Below, piece after piece: positions 1 through 5,852 of a DNA stretch of 20,756 nucleotides. A program made the translations under genes and the position numbers. Under the pieces are notes generated by a model. The model saw nothing but the letters and a program-made list of their open reading frames with translations, had not been told where the DNA came from and searched no databases. Position 1 is the stretch's first letter; each line of letters begins with the position of its first letter. Location of the stretch: positions 1 to 20,756 of the forward strand of contig CAMUNZ010000017.1 of the NCBI GenBank assembly GCA_947090385.1, in the 5' to 3' direction. Origin of the DNA: an uncultured Campylobacter sp. (GTDB lineage: Bacteria > Campylobacterota > Campylobacteria > Campylobacterales > Campylobacteraceae).

Positions 1-125
1 AAAGTTAAAATTTTTTTCAAAAAGAAGCCGTCATAAAAGATTCTAACGATAATTAAGCTAAACCTAGAGCACATCCGTTCTAAAGTTAAGAGTTTTTTTA
101 AGAAAAATTTAAATAAATATATTTG
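1..125. other. Left-edge sequence, no gene assigned
   Basis: This stretch is not assigned to a gene. Two plus-strand frames are open from the edge: one ends at a TAA at 34-36, the other at a TAA at 44-46, the latter with a basic tail. Either could be the last codons of a gene starting outside the window. On the minus strand a frame from an ATG at 74-72 stays open to the edge (24 codons) but has no convincing ribosome binding site. No strong hairpin was found. The neighbouring sequence would settle which reading is real. Confidence 0.3.
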
Positions 126-548
126 TCATTTTATGACTTTGTAATTTAAACAACCTAAAATTTCGCCTAAATTACAAGATTTTTTATAAAATTCTTTCGC
201 GATTTTTAAATTTTTATTTGTTCCAAATCCCATTTCATTCATTCCTGCGTAATTATTGCAAGCAAGCGCGTTTTGAAGTTCGCAACCTTTTAAATTTAAT
301 TTCAAGGCTTTGTTAAAATTTCGTTTTTGAAATTTTCCTATAAAATATGCTCCGCCTGCGATATAACAATCAAAAGCTACATTTTTTGCGCAACTTTTTT
401 CATAAATTTCGGCATTTTGATCGATTAAATTTAAATGAGATTTTTTGTAAATTATCTCGCTTCCTCGCCAAGAATTTGCTAATTTTCCACTTTTTTGCGC
501 ACAACCAAAAATGCAAAAAACAACAAAAATTAGCAAAAAATTTTTCAT
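126..548 (-). CDS. Sel1-repeat (Hcp-like) cysteine-rich lipoprotein
   Basis: This 140-residue exported protein probably consists of helical Sel1-like repeats stapled by disulfides, as in the Helicobacter cysteine-rich proteins (Hcp). Residues 1-15 form a hydrophobic signal with a lipobox-like IFGC, so Cys16 is the likely lipidated residue. The rest holds three cysteine pairs with a constant C-x7-C spacing (CAKNVAFDC, CELQNALAC, CNLGEILGC). This is the Hcp pattern, with one disulfide closing each helix-turn-helix repeat. The AGMNEMGFGTNKN stretch is a typical Sel1 loop. It is short for the family, with about three repeats, and ends soon after the last pair. It starts 4 bases after the rsfS stop and has only a weak ribosome binding site, so it is probably translated from the nadD-rsfS transcript. 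The exact role (periplasmic scaffold or beta-lactam binding, as proposed for Hcp proteins) is inference. Confidence 0.8.
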   Translation of the reverse strand: MKNFLLIFVVFCIFGCAQKSGKLANSWRGSEIIYKKSHLNLIDQNAEIYEKSCAKNVAFDCYIAGGAYFIGKFQKRNFNKALKLNLKGCELQNALACNNYAGMNEMGFGTNKNLKIAKEFYKKSCNLGEILGCLNYKVIK

Positions 549-552
549 TTAC

Positions 553-876
553 TTAAATCTTTTTTTTTAACTCTTCTAAAAGTTCTTCGATATTGTATTT
601 TGCTCTGTAATTTTCACTCATCAGATGAATTATAATATCGCCAAGATCGATTACGCACCAATTATCGCTTTCTTCAATATTTAAAAAATTTGCACCAAGC
701 GGTTTAAGATTTGTTTTAAGATCGTCTATCAAAGATAAAACATGACGAGAAGCTAAAATGTTTGCGATTATGACAAAATCGCTTATATAATCTTTTCCTT
801 GCATGTCGATAACTTCGATATTTTCAGCCTTTTTTTTATTTAAAATTTCAGTTATTTTTTTTACTAAATTTTGCAT
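553..876 (-). CDS. rsfS: Ribosomal silencing factor RsfS
   Basis: A 107-residue cytoplasmic protein of the RsfS/Iojap family, which binds ribosomal protein uL14 and blocks joining of the 30S and 50S subunits when nutrients run short. Family features are the central segment DYFVI-like (YISDFVIIANILASRHV, residues 30-46), followed by DNWCVIDLGDIIIHLM, the conserved acidic and hydrophobic strand of the domain. The length matches the usual 105-120 residues. The ATG at 876 sits 2 bases after the nadD stop, so the two genes are almost certainly cotranscribed and translationally coupled. The nadD-rsfS pair is common in many bacteria and supports the assignment. Confidence 0.93.
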   Translation of the reverse strand: MQNLVKKITEILNKKKAENIEVIDMQGKDYISDFVIIANILASRHVLSLIDDLKTNLKPLGANFLNIEESDNWCVIDLGDIIIHLMSENYRAKYNIEELLEELKKKI

Positions 877-878
877 TT

Positions 879-1412
879 TTATCCCCTGTAAAATTTTATT
901 ACATCTTCTCTAACGCAATCTGGAATTTTATCAAATTCAAAATTTTGTCTTATTTGAGAAGATGAGATATTAACATTTAAATTCAACTTTTGCAAATTAG
1001 ATGGAATTAAAATTTCGTTTCTAGGTGCTACGACAAATTCGACCAATTCGCATAATTTATCAAATTTATGCCATTTATTTATGCTGATTAAATGATCGGC
1101 ACCGATTATCAAATACATTTTATCAACAACATAAAATTTATATATATTTTCGATAGATTCTATCGTCGGCACTGGTCTTTTTTTCATAATTTCAAATCTA
1201 CTTATAAAAACTTTTGGAATTTTTCCCCATAATTTTAAAGCCCATTTATATCTTAAATTTGGCTGAGCTGAGAACTCATTTTTAAAAGGATTTATAAAAG
1301 TTGGCATAATTATGAGTTTATCTATATCAAGTTCTTTTAGTGCAGTTTTGACAATCTCGTCGTGACCTATATGCGGCGGGTCAAAACTTCCACCATAAAA
1401 AGCTATTTTCAT
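879..1412 (-). CDS. nadD: Nicotinate-nucleotide adenylyltransferase NadD
   Basis: NadD joins nicotinic acid mononucleotide and ATP to give deamido-NAD in NAD synthesis. The N-terminus holds the nucleotidyltransferase signature GGSFDPPHIGH (residues 7-17), with the HxGH-type motif that binds ATP phosphates. Near the end, SSSQIR (150-155) is the second family signature, corresponding to the (S/T)xxxR loop. At 177 residues it is somewhat shorter than the roughly 200-residue enterobacterial enzyme but normal for Campylobacterota. It is the first gene of a minus-strand unit with rsfS and the Hcp-like lipoprotein, divergent from gap. A TATAAT box on the minus strand lies about 40 bases upstream of the start. 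Confidence 0.95.
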   Translation of the reverse strand: MKIAFYGGSFDPPHIGHDEIVKTALKELDIDKLIIMPTFINPFKNEFSAQPNLRYKWALKLWGKIPKVFISRFEIMKKRPVPTIESIENIYKFYVVDKMYLIIGADHLISINKWHKFDKLCELVEFVVAPRNEILIPSNLQKLNLNVNISSSQIRQNFEFDKIPDCVREDVIKFYRG

Positions 1413-1438
1413 TTAATATTTTTTAACCTTAATTTTAG

Positions 1439-1444
1439 TAAAAT
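1439..1444 (+). promoter_or_regulatory. Putative -10 box for gap-pgk-tpiA
   Basis: TAAAAT preceded by a T-rich stretch in the 64-base divergent nadD/gap gap. Transcription would start near 1451, about 26 bases before the gap ATG, leaving room for the AAAGGA ribosome binding site at 1464-1469. Campylobacter housekeeping promoters often lack a clear -35 box, so this is inferred from the -10 alone. Confidence 0.4.
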
Positions 1445-1451
1445 TCTCGCA

Positions 1452-1457
1452 ATTATA
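1452..1457 (-). promoter_or_regulatory. Putative -10 box for nadD-rsfS
   Basis: On the minus strand this reads TATAAT exactly, with a start expected near 1445 and a leader of roughly 33 bases before the nadD ATG at 1412. It overlaps the first transcribed bases of the opposite gap promoter, so the two promoters are back to back. Confidence 0.45.
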
Positions 1458-1476
1458 TCTAAAAAAGGATAAAAGT

Positions 1477-2481
1477 ATGGCAACAAAAATTGCAATAAAT
1501 GGTTTTGGTAGAATTGGCAGGTGTGCCGCAAGAATAATCTCAAATCGAAGCGATGTTGAGTTAGTAGCCATCAATGATACAGCAAAAAGAGATTTAACAA
1601 GATATCTTTTACAATACGATACGGTTCATGGAGAATTTGATAAGAAAGTTGAAATTTTAAACGATGATTATATTTTGATAAATGGTAAAAAAATTAGAGT
1701 TTATTCTACTAGAGATTTAAATGAAATTGATTTTGCAAGTTTTGGTGCTGAAGTTGTTTTAGAATGCACAGGATCATTTTTGACAACTCCAAAATGTGAG
1801 CATTATCTAAAAAATGGCATAAAAAAAGTAGTTATGTCGGCCCCTGCGAAAGATGATACGCCAACTTTTGTTATGGGAGTAAATCACGAAACTTACAATG
1901 GTCAAGATATAATTTCAAATGCAAGTTGTACTACAAATTGTTTAGGTCCTGTAGCGAAAGTTATAGACGATATGCTTGGCATTGAAAAAGGGCTTATGAC
2001 TACAATTCATGCTTACACAAATGGACAAAGTTTGGTTGATGTAAAATGTAGAGATTTTAGAAGAAGTAGGGCCGCAGCTTGCAATATAATCCCAACTACA
2101 ACAGGTGCTGCAAAAGCTATAAATTTAGTTTTGCCACAACTTAAAGGAAAGATGCATGGACAAAGCGTCCGTGTCCCTGTGCCAAATGTTTCTATGGTGG
2201 ATTTAAATGTCGTAACTTTAAAAAATACCAGCATTGAAGAATTAAATGCCGAATTTTGTCGTCGTTCAAAAACAGATATGAATGGAATTTTATTTGTCGA
2301 TGAAGATCAAAGAGTTTCAAGCGATTTTTGCACAAATTCTTATTCAAGCATAGTTGCAAGCGATTTAACACAAGTAATTTGTGGAAATTTGATAAAAGTT
2401 ATGAGTTGGTATGATAATGAATGGGGATATAGTAATAGACTTATAGATTTAGCGGTATTTGCAAATAATTTTAAAGGTTAA
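1477..2481 (+). CDS. gap: Glyceraldehyde-3-phosphate dehydrogenase, type I
   Basis: A 334-residue cytoplasmic enzyme that interconverts glyceraldehyde-3-phosphate and 1,3-bisphosphoglycerate. The Rossmann motif GFGRIGR is at residues 9-15. Asp34 follows the second strand (AIND), the residue linked with NAD preference. The catalytic site is NASCTTNC with Cys151, and the base partner is His178 in TIHAYTNGQ. Length and motif order are typical of GapA. The start has a good AAAGGA ribosome binding site 7 bases upstream. It is followed after 2 bases by pgk and then tpiA, so the three enzymes of the triose-phosphate segment are made together. In Campylobacter this set is thought to run mainly toward gluconeogenesis because upper glycolysis is usually incomplete; that is family knowledge, not shown here. 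Confidence 0.97.
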   Translation: MATKIAINGFGRIGRCAARIISNRSDVELVAINDTAKRDLTRYLLQYDTVHGEFDKKVEILNDDYILINGKKIRVYSTRDLNEIDFASFGAEVVLECTGSFLTTPKCEHYLKNGIKKVVMSAPAKDDTPTFVMGVNHETYNGQDIISNASCTTNCLGPVAKVIDDMLGIEKGLMTTIHAYTNGQSLVDVKCRDFRRSRAAACNIIPTTTGAAKAINLVLPQLKGKMHGQSVRVPVPNVSMVDLNVVTLKNTSIEELNAEFCRRSKTDMNGILFVDEDQRVSSDFCTNSYSSIVASDLTQVICGNLIKVMSWYDNEWGYSNRLIDLAVFANNFKG

Positions 2482-2483
2482 AA

Positions 2484-3698
2484 ATGAACGAAATGAATAA
2501 TAATTTATTATTATTAAAAGATATGAAAATTTTAAAAGATAAAAAAATTTTTATAAGATGCGATTTTAATACTCCCATAGATGAGTTTCAAAATATAACA
2601 GATGATAGAAGGATTAGAGCGGCTATTCCTACGATTAGATATTGTTTGGATGCTGGTTGCGCTGTGATTTTAGCAAGCCATTTTGGACGTCCAAAAAATG
2701 GTTATGATGAAAAATATTCTCTTTTGCCTGTAGCAAAAAGATTATCAAGAAGGATGAATAGAGAAATAATTTTTGCTCACGATGTTACAGGAAGCGATGC
2801 AAAAAATAAAGTAGAAAATTTAAAATCCGGCGGGGTTATGTTGCTTGAAAATTTGCGATTTGAAAATGGCGAGACGAAAAATGATCCAGAATTTGCAAGA
2901 ATTTTAAGCTCATATGTCGATTATTATGTAAATGATGCTTTTGGAGTTTGTCATAGAGCTCACGCTTCTGTTGATGCAATAACAAGTTTTTTTAATGAAA
3001 CAAACAAAAGTGCTGGATTTTTACTTCAAAAAGAGATTGAATATGCTAAAAATTTAATCAAAAAACCAATTCGTCCTTTTGTGGCAGTTGTTGGCGGAAG
3101 TAAAGTTAGTGGAAAATTAGAAGCTTTGACAAATTTGCTTACAAAAGTTGATAAATTAATCATCGGTGGCGGTATGGCTTTTACATTTTTAAAATCACTT
3201 GGTATCGATATAGGAAAGTCTTTATTGGAGCCAGATTTAGTCGATGAAGCAAGAAAAATTTTAGAAAAAGGCAAAAAACTTGGAGTAAAGATTTATCTTC
3301 CTATAGATGTCGTAGCTGCTGATAAAATAAGTCAAGATGCTAATTCAAAATTTGTAACAACTCTTGAAATTCCAAAAGATTGGATGGGGCTTGATATAGG
3401 ACCCGCTAGTATTAGGCTTTTTAAAGAGGCTTTAGAAGATGCACAAACTATTTGGTGGAACGGACCTATGGGTGTTTTTGAAATAGATAAATTTAATCGT
3501 GGAAGCATAAAAATAAGTCATGCTATTGCTGAAAGTCAAGCTACTACGGTTATAGGTGGTGGCGATACTGCTGATGTGATTGAAAGAGCAGGGGACGGTG
3601 ACGAGATGAGTTTTATAAGCACAGGAGGCGGCGCAAGTTTGGAGTTAATAGAAGGAAAAGAGCTTCCTGGTGTAGTTGCGCTTTATAAAAGGGATTAG
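2484..3698 (+). CDS. pgk: Phosphoglycerate kinase
   Basis: A 404-residue cytoplasmic kinase that transfers phosphate between 1,3-bisphosphoglycerate and ADP. The N-terminal domain shows IRCDFNTP (24-31), with the substrate-binding Asp27 and Asn29, and ASHFGRP. The hinge and nucleotide domain show GGSKVSGK, GGGMAFTF, WNGPMGVFE and the C-terminal GGGDTADVIE loop. All the usual blocks are present in order. The chosen ATG has an AAAGG site (2473-2477) 6 bases upstream. A second in-frame ATG at 2493 is possible but has a worse spacing. The gene begins 2 bases after the gap stop and its TAG directly abuts the tpiA ATG, so it is in the middle of a coupled operon. Confidence 0.97.
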   Translation: MNEMNNNLLLLKDMKILKDKKIFIRCDFNTPIDEFQNITDDRRIRAAIPTIRYCLDAGCAVILASHFGRPKNGYDEKYSLLPVAKRLSRRMNREIIFAHDVTGSDAKNKVENLKSGGVMLLENLRFENGETKNDPEFARILSSYVDYYVNDAFGVCHRAHASVDAITSFFNETNKSAGFLLQKEIEYAKNLIKKPIRPFVAVVGGSKVSGKLEALTNLLTKVDKLIIGGGMAFTFLKSLGIDIGKSLLEPDLVDEARKILEKGKKLGVKIYLPIDVVAADKISQDANSKFVTTLEIPKDWMGLDIGPASIRLFKEALEDAQTIWWNGPMGVFEIDKFNRGSIKISHAIAESQATTVIGGGDTADVIERAGDGDEMSFISTGGGASLELIEGKELPGVVALYKRD

Positions 3699-4379
3699 AT
3701 GATTTTTGCAGCAAATTTAAAATGCAATCATACAAGATCAAGCTTTAGCGAATATGCAAACATAATAGAAGATGCTTTTTTATGCGATGATATTTATATT
3801 TTTCCGCCTAGTCCTGCTTTTTTGATTGGAAATTTTAGTTTTAAACAGGGAGCGCAAAATTTCTATCCTGCAAAAAATGGAAGTTTTACCGGCGAAATCG
3901 GTACCGATATGCTTGATGAGTTTAAAATTTCATCTGTTTTAATAGGACATAGCGAAAGGCGAAATTTAGGCGAAAAGGCTGAAATTTTAAAACAAAAATT
4001 TGATTTTGCAAAGTCAAGAAATTATAAAATTTTTTATTGCATAGGAGAAGATTTATCAACTTTAAAAAATGGCAAAAGAGACGAGTTTTTAAAATCTCAA
4101 CTAGACATAATTGATTTAAAATATCCAAATTTAATCATTGCTTACGAGCCTATTTGGGCGATCGGAACTGGCGAAAGTGCTAGTTTTACTCAAATTGCAG
4201 AAACTTTAGGATTTTTATCAAATTTCACAGAAGCGCCACTACTTTATGGCGGAAGTGTAAATGCAAAAAATATCGCGCAAATTTTATCTATAAAAGATTG
4301 CTCTGGCGTTTTAGTTGGAACGGCTAGCTGGGATGCAAAAAGTTTTATAAATTTGATTAAAAATTGTGATTTCAATTAA
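3699..4379 (+). CDS. tpiA: Triosephosphate isomerase
   Basis: It interconverts dihydroxyacetone phosphate and glyceraldehyde-3-phosphate. Catalytic residues are visible: Lys8 in ANLKCN, His84 in GHSERR, and Glu150 in AYEPIWAIGTG. The phosphate loop YGGSVNAKN and the final GVLVGTAS strand are also present. At 226 residues it is shorter than the roughly 250-residue classical enzyme, as is usual in Campylobacterota. The ATG follows the pgk TAG with no spacer, so translation is probably coupled. As I recall, in C. jejuni the next gene of this operon is fabI. Here the operon instead ends in a noncoding stretch with a terminator-like hairpin about 125 bases downstream. Confidence 0.96.
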   Translation: MIFAANLKCNHTRSSFSEYANIIEDAFLCDDIYIFPPSPAFLIGNFSFKQGAQNFYPAKNGSFTGEIGTDMLDEFKISSVLIGHSERRNLGEKAEILKQKFDFAKSRNYKIFYCIGEDLSTLKNGKRDEFLKSQLDIIDLKYPNLIIAYEPIWAIGTGESASFTQIAETLGFLSNFTEAPLLYGGSVNAKNIAQILSIKDCSGVLVGTASWDAKSFINLIKNCDFN

Positions 4380-4400
4380 ATTATATTTATTAAATTTAGT

Positions 4401-4406
4401 TAAAAT
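4401..4406 (+). promoter_or_regulatory. Putative -10 box of the noncoding element
   Basis: TAAAAT lies after a T-rich run 22 bases downstream of the tpiA stop. It resembles the box proposed for gap (TTTAG then TAAAAT). Transcription would begin near 4412-4414, immediately before the first long complementary arm. There is no clear -35 box, so this is a weak call on its own. Confidence 0.35.
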
Positions 4407-4411
4407 ATCAC

Positions 4412-4523
4412 CTCAAATCGCCACGCATTAAGCTCAAATTTGAGTAAGCGCTAATTTTTATTTTAATGCGGTATTGCGATGATTAGCGCATTCATTTTTT
4501 GTCGATCCTTTCGGATCTTTTTT
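4412..4523 (+). ncRNA. Candidate structured small RNA or leader RNA
   Basis: There is no open reading frame here, but the stretch is dense in complementary arms. Helix A pairs ATCGC (4417-4421) and CGCATTAA (4424-4431) with TTAATGCG (4463-4470) and GCGAT (4476-4480). Helix B pairs GCGCTAAT (4448-4455) with ATTAGCGC (4482-4489). The arms are interleaved (A, B, A', B'), so they form either a pseudoknot or two exclusive folds. Between the first two arms lies a perfect palindrome CTCAAATTTGAG (4433-4444). The element ends in a GATCC/GGATC hairpin with six T (4504-4523). A promoter-like box precedes it. It could be a free sRNA, a 3' UTR product of tpiA, or the leader of the SPFH gene. I do not recognise signatures of 4.5S RNA, tmRNA, RNase P RNA, or TPP or cobalamin riboswitches. 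The structure is seen; the function is inference. Confidence 0.45.
4504..4523 (+). terminator. Intrinsic terminator downstream of tpiA / of the RNA element
   Basis: A 5-bp perfect stem (GATCC 4504-4508 with GGATC 4513-4517), a TTTC loop and six T residues. The stem is short but GC-rich for this genome. It would end the noncoding element and any read-through from gap-pgk-tpiA before the SPFH gene. Confidence 0.55.
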
Positions 4524-4574
4524 GGGATGAAACTGCTTTTTTGGCTTGCAAAGCGAGATCTTCTTAGTTTTCCC
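4524..4574 (+). promoter_or_regulatory. Composite hairpin upstream of the SPFH gene
   Basis: Immediately after the terminator T-run, GGGA (4524-4527) and AAACT (4530-4534) pair with AGTTT (4566-4570) and TCCC (4571-4574), with a 2-base bulge. Inside, GCTTT (4535-4539) pairs with AAAGC (4550-4554). Further downstream AAATTAGC (4576-4583) is complementary to GCTAATTT (4450-4457) in the preceding element, so the two could interact. It ends about 28 bases before the GGAG site of the SPFH gene and could be part of its leader. No function is known. Confidence 0.35.
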
Positions 4575-4601
4575 TAAATTAGCTAGTTTTGTCCTTTTTA
4601 T

Positions 4602-4605
4602 GGAG
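4602..4605 (+). promoter_or_regulatory. Ribosome binding site deciding the SPFH start
   Basis: GGAG lies 6 bases before the ATG at 4612. The same frame is open back to a TTG at 4546, but that extension crosses the composite hairpin and has no ribosome binding site, so translation most likely starts at 4612. Confidence 0.7.
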
Positions 4606-4611
4606 TTAAAA

Positions 4612-5292
4612 ATGTTTCTTAAAAAAATCGAAATTTACCCAAATGAAGTTGGTTTTTTGTATAGAAAAAATCTTTTTATAAAACAATTGCAAAGTGGTGT
4701 TTATAAATTTTGTCCTTTTAGCGATTCAAAAGTTTTTACTCTTCCTACAAATTCTATGATTTTGACGATTACAAATCAGGAAATTTTAGATAAAGATAGC
4801 GTTGCTTTTCGTTTTTCTTATTTTTTATCTTATGAAATTTCTGATTTTGAAAAATGCCTTAAAATGCTAGATTTTAAACAAGAATTTTTACCTCAAATAG
4901 AAGAAAAGATTTCGCATATAAGCAAAATTTATGCAAGAGAAATTTTATCTAAGCTTGAAACTGCGGATATAATTGATCGAAATTATGAGTTTGATTTAGA
5001 AATTTTAAGCAAAAAATGTGAAAAGTTTGGCATAAAAATAACAGAATTTGAGATTATAGACACAACTTTCCCTAAACAAATTCAAGAACTTTTTGCTAAA
5101 AAATTAGAAAGCAAAATAAGATCCCAAATAGATTTAGAAAATGCAAGAACTACGATTGCTACGGCAAGAGCATTAAAAAATGCGGCTTCTATGCTTGATG
5201 AAAATACAAAATTTTTGCAAATTTTAGAAATTTTACAAAATGCTGTAAAAAATGGTAAAAATTCCTTTAATTTAGGAGAAATTCTCAAATAG
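4612..5292 (+). CDS. SPFH/Band-7 (slipin-like) protein without membrane anchor
   Basis: A 226-residue protein resembling the SPFH domain of slipins and stomatins. These normally form oligomeric scaffolds on the inner membrane and partner with NfeD proteases or other membrane proteins. Family-like features are the opening EVGFLYRKN, LQSGVYKFCPF, the strand TNQEILDKDSVAFRFSYFLSYEI, and the later alanine-rich segment ARTTIATARALKNAASML, which resembles the C-terminal helix after the SPFH fold. Unlike typical slipins there is no N-terminal transmembrane helix. The sequence begins directly in the domain, and no NfeD-like gene is adjacent. The ATG at 4612 is preceded by GGAG. The gene may depend on the structured leader upstream or on read-through from tpiA. 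The family assignment is by pattern only; the lack of an anchor suggests either peripheral membrane binding or a cytoplasmic role. Confidence 0.72.
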   Translation: MFLKKIEIYPNEVGFLYRKNLFIKQLQSGVYKFCPFSDSKVFTLPTNSMILTITNQEILDKDSVAFRFSYFLSYEISDFEKCLKMLDFKQEFLPQIEEKISHISKIYAREILSKLETADIIDRNYEFDLEILSKKCEKFGIKITEFEIIDTTFPKQIQELFAKKLESKIRSQIDLENARTTIATARALKNAASMLDENTKFLQILEILQNAVKNGKNSFNLGEILK

Positions 5293-5339
5293 TAAAAAAA
5301 TAATTATTATAAATTTAGATTCAATTTATATAAAATTTA

Positions 5340-5345
5340 TATAAT
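5340..5345 (+). promoter_or_regulatory. Putative -10 box of the DsrE-like gene
   Basis: An exact TATAAT in the 85-base AT-rich gap before the DsrE-like gene, 32 bases before its ATG. It is followed by an AAGGAG ribosome binding site at 5366-5371, which suggests the gene has its own promoter. Confidence 0.55.
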
Positions 5346-5377
5346 CACAAACTTTAAATTTTAACAAGGAGAAAAAA

Positions 5378-5824
5378 ATGAAATTAGGTAAAATTTTATT
5401 AGCTTTTTGTCTATTTTTCGCAACTTTTACTTTAGCTTGCGATTGTGATAAAGGTGAATCAAATATTTATGCTATAGGCGTTGCAACAAATAAAGCTGAA
5501 ATTAAATCTATTTTGCAAAAAGCAAACGAACTCGCAAAAGATATGATTGAATTTGGCGAAAATGGAGACATTGAAATCGTAATAGGCAAAGATGGAGCAA
5601 AAATTTTTGTAAGTAAAGACGAAGAATCAAAAAAATTAGTTCGTGAAATTCAAAAAACATTGGAAGAGTCAAAATTTGTTAGAATTTTAGTTTGCAATGG
5701 TGCTCTTGAAAAAAATAAAATTGAGATAAAAAAATTACCTGAAGGTGTAAAAGTCGCAAAATCAGCTTTAAGAGAGTTGGTTGAAAAACAAATGAAAGGA
5801 TATGCATTAATTCCAGCAAATTAA
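5378..5824 (+). CDS. Exported DsrE-family protein
   Basis: A 148-residue protein with a Sec signal peptide (residues 1-20, hydrophobic core ILLAFCLFFATFTLA). Cys21 and Cys23 come right after the predicted cleavage point, so lipidation is possible, although the lipobox (TLAC) is not standard. The mature part resembles the DsrE/DsrF-like fold. It has an alternating beta/alpha pattern, the segment RILVCNGAL with Cys106 at the position of the conserved cysteine, and the tail LPEGVKVAKSALRELVEKQMKGYALI. That tail matches the family ending, in which a valine-rich strand and a helix precede GYAYI. DsrE proteins carry or transfer sulfur; a periplasmic member is likely to work in sulfur or redox handling, but the substrate is unknown. 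It stands alone between its own promoter and a strong terminator. Confidence 0.7.
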   Translation: MKLGKILLAFCLFFATFTLACDCDKGESNIYAIGVATNKAEIKSILQKANELAKDMIEFGENGDIEIVIGKDGAKIFVSKDEESKKLVREIQKTLEESKFVRILVCNGALEKNKIEIKKLPEGVKVAKSALRELVEKQMKGYALIPAN

Positions 5825-5850
5825 AAAATCGCCTAAAATTAGGCGATTTT
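5825..5850. terminator. Bidirectional intrinsic terminator
   Basis: A perfect 12-bp inverted repeat (5825-5836 with 5839-5850, centred on AA) with a CGCC/GGCG core, flanked by A on the left and T on the right. It lies between two convergent genes whose stops are 3 bases away on either side, so it can end both transcripts. The innermost pairs must open to form a loop of about 4-6 bases. Confidence 0.85.
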
Positions 5851-5852
5851 AT

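Noticed and set aside
1..74. A minus-strand frame of 24 codons from an ATG at 74-72 running off the left edge.
   Set aside because: There is no good ribosome binding site and the frame is too short to judge; plus-strand gene tails are equally possible.
4412..4590. Whether the noncoding region is 6S RNA, 4.5S RNA, tmRNA or a known riboswitch.
   Set aside because: No SRP domain IV motif, tRNA-like end, RNase P core, or TPP or cobalamin signature is seen, and the 5' and 3' ends do not form the long 6S closing stem. It is kept as an unassigned candidate.
4546..4611. A 22-codon N-terminal extension of the SPFH gene from a TTG at 4546.
   Set aside because: It runs through a strong hairpin, has no ribosome binding site, and the ATG at 4612 has GGAG at good spacing.
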